Shown here one piece after another: positions 38,426 to 38,430 of a stretch of 38,430 nucleotides of DNA. Numbering within the stretch: position 1 is the first letter of the stretch; each line of letters begins with the position of its first letter. A program made the position numbers and the translations under genes. This DNA comes from a virus. The stretch spans positions 1 through 38,430 of the IMG/VR virus record IMGVR_UViG_3300025647_006322; one strand, 5' to 3'. Below the pieces are notes generated by a model that was not told where the DNA came from, searched no databases, and worked only from the letters and a program-made list of their open reading frames with translations.

Positions 38426-38430
38426 GGCAA

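Noticed and set aside
1-38430. tRNA or rRNA genes, integrase or attachment sites, insertion sequences
   Set aside because: No cloverleaf-like sequence with conserved T-arm, no rRNA segments, and no integrase or transposase motifs were recognised. The only mobile-type gene is the HNH endonuclease.

Overview
This window looks like part of the genome of a T4-like marine cyanophage (cyanomyovirus), a virus of Synechococcus or Prochlorococcus. It carries T4-type replication and late-transcription genes (gp59, gp33), the auxiliary genes typical of such phages (phoH, thyX, talC, a glutaredoxin), AT-rich coding with tight ATGA/TAATG gene overlaps, TATAAATA-type late-promoter motifs, and very long tail-fibre-like proteins rich in the GIGTTNP and NVFLGxxAG motifs common in these viruses. 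Every gene I accept is on the minus strand, so transcription runs from high to low coordinates. No gene was confirmed by a database search; family calls are from recognised motifs.

Region by region, in window order. (1) 1-2941: gp59 helicase loader (cut by the window edge), gp33 late co-activator, a PD-(D/E)XK exonuclease, PhoH ATPase, an FmdB-like small protein and ThyX. (2) 2938-3894: two tiny genes upstream of thyX, then a compact unit with a near-consensus sigma-70-like promoter, a leader matching the glutamine-binding glnA/Downstream-peptide riboswitch class, three micro-genes (56, 49 and 32 codons) and an intrinsic terminator. The terminator loop holds the -35 box of the next promoter. 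(3) 4010-5567: conserved hypothetical genes, a membrane micro-protein with a structured leader, and a glutaredoxin. (4) 5578-9054: a carbamoyltransferase, a GT9-like glycosyltransferase and a sulfotransferase, a likely glycan-modification cassette. (5) 9079-36844: about 28 kb of fibre/adhesin genes. They include two glycine-rich proteins, three proteins with 17-residue repeats (two ending in S74 self-cleaving chaperones), three tandem seven-bladed FG-GAP propeller proteins, a 1389-residue and a 1030-residue structural protein, two LamG-type lectin-like proteins and an inserted HNH endonuclease. (6) 36863-38425: transaldolase TalC and a run of small proteins, two of them single-span membrane peptides.

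Inferred roles: the left part supports DNA replication, nucleotide supply and the switch to late transcription. TalC and possibly PhoH modify host metabolism. The riboswitch unit would tie expression of three small peptides to cellular glutamine, a nitrogen-status signal in cyanobacteria. The large fibre locus, with its internally repeated DNA, is probably the host-recognition and diversification part of the genome, and the adjacent sugar-modifying enzymes may act on host or virion glycans. The most notable items are the riboswitch-led micro-operon, the triplicated beta-propeller genes and the roughly 93-unit cysteine-rich repeat fibre.
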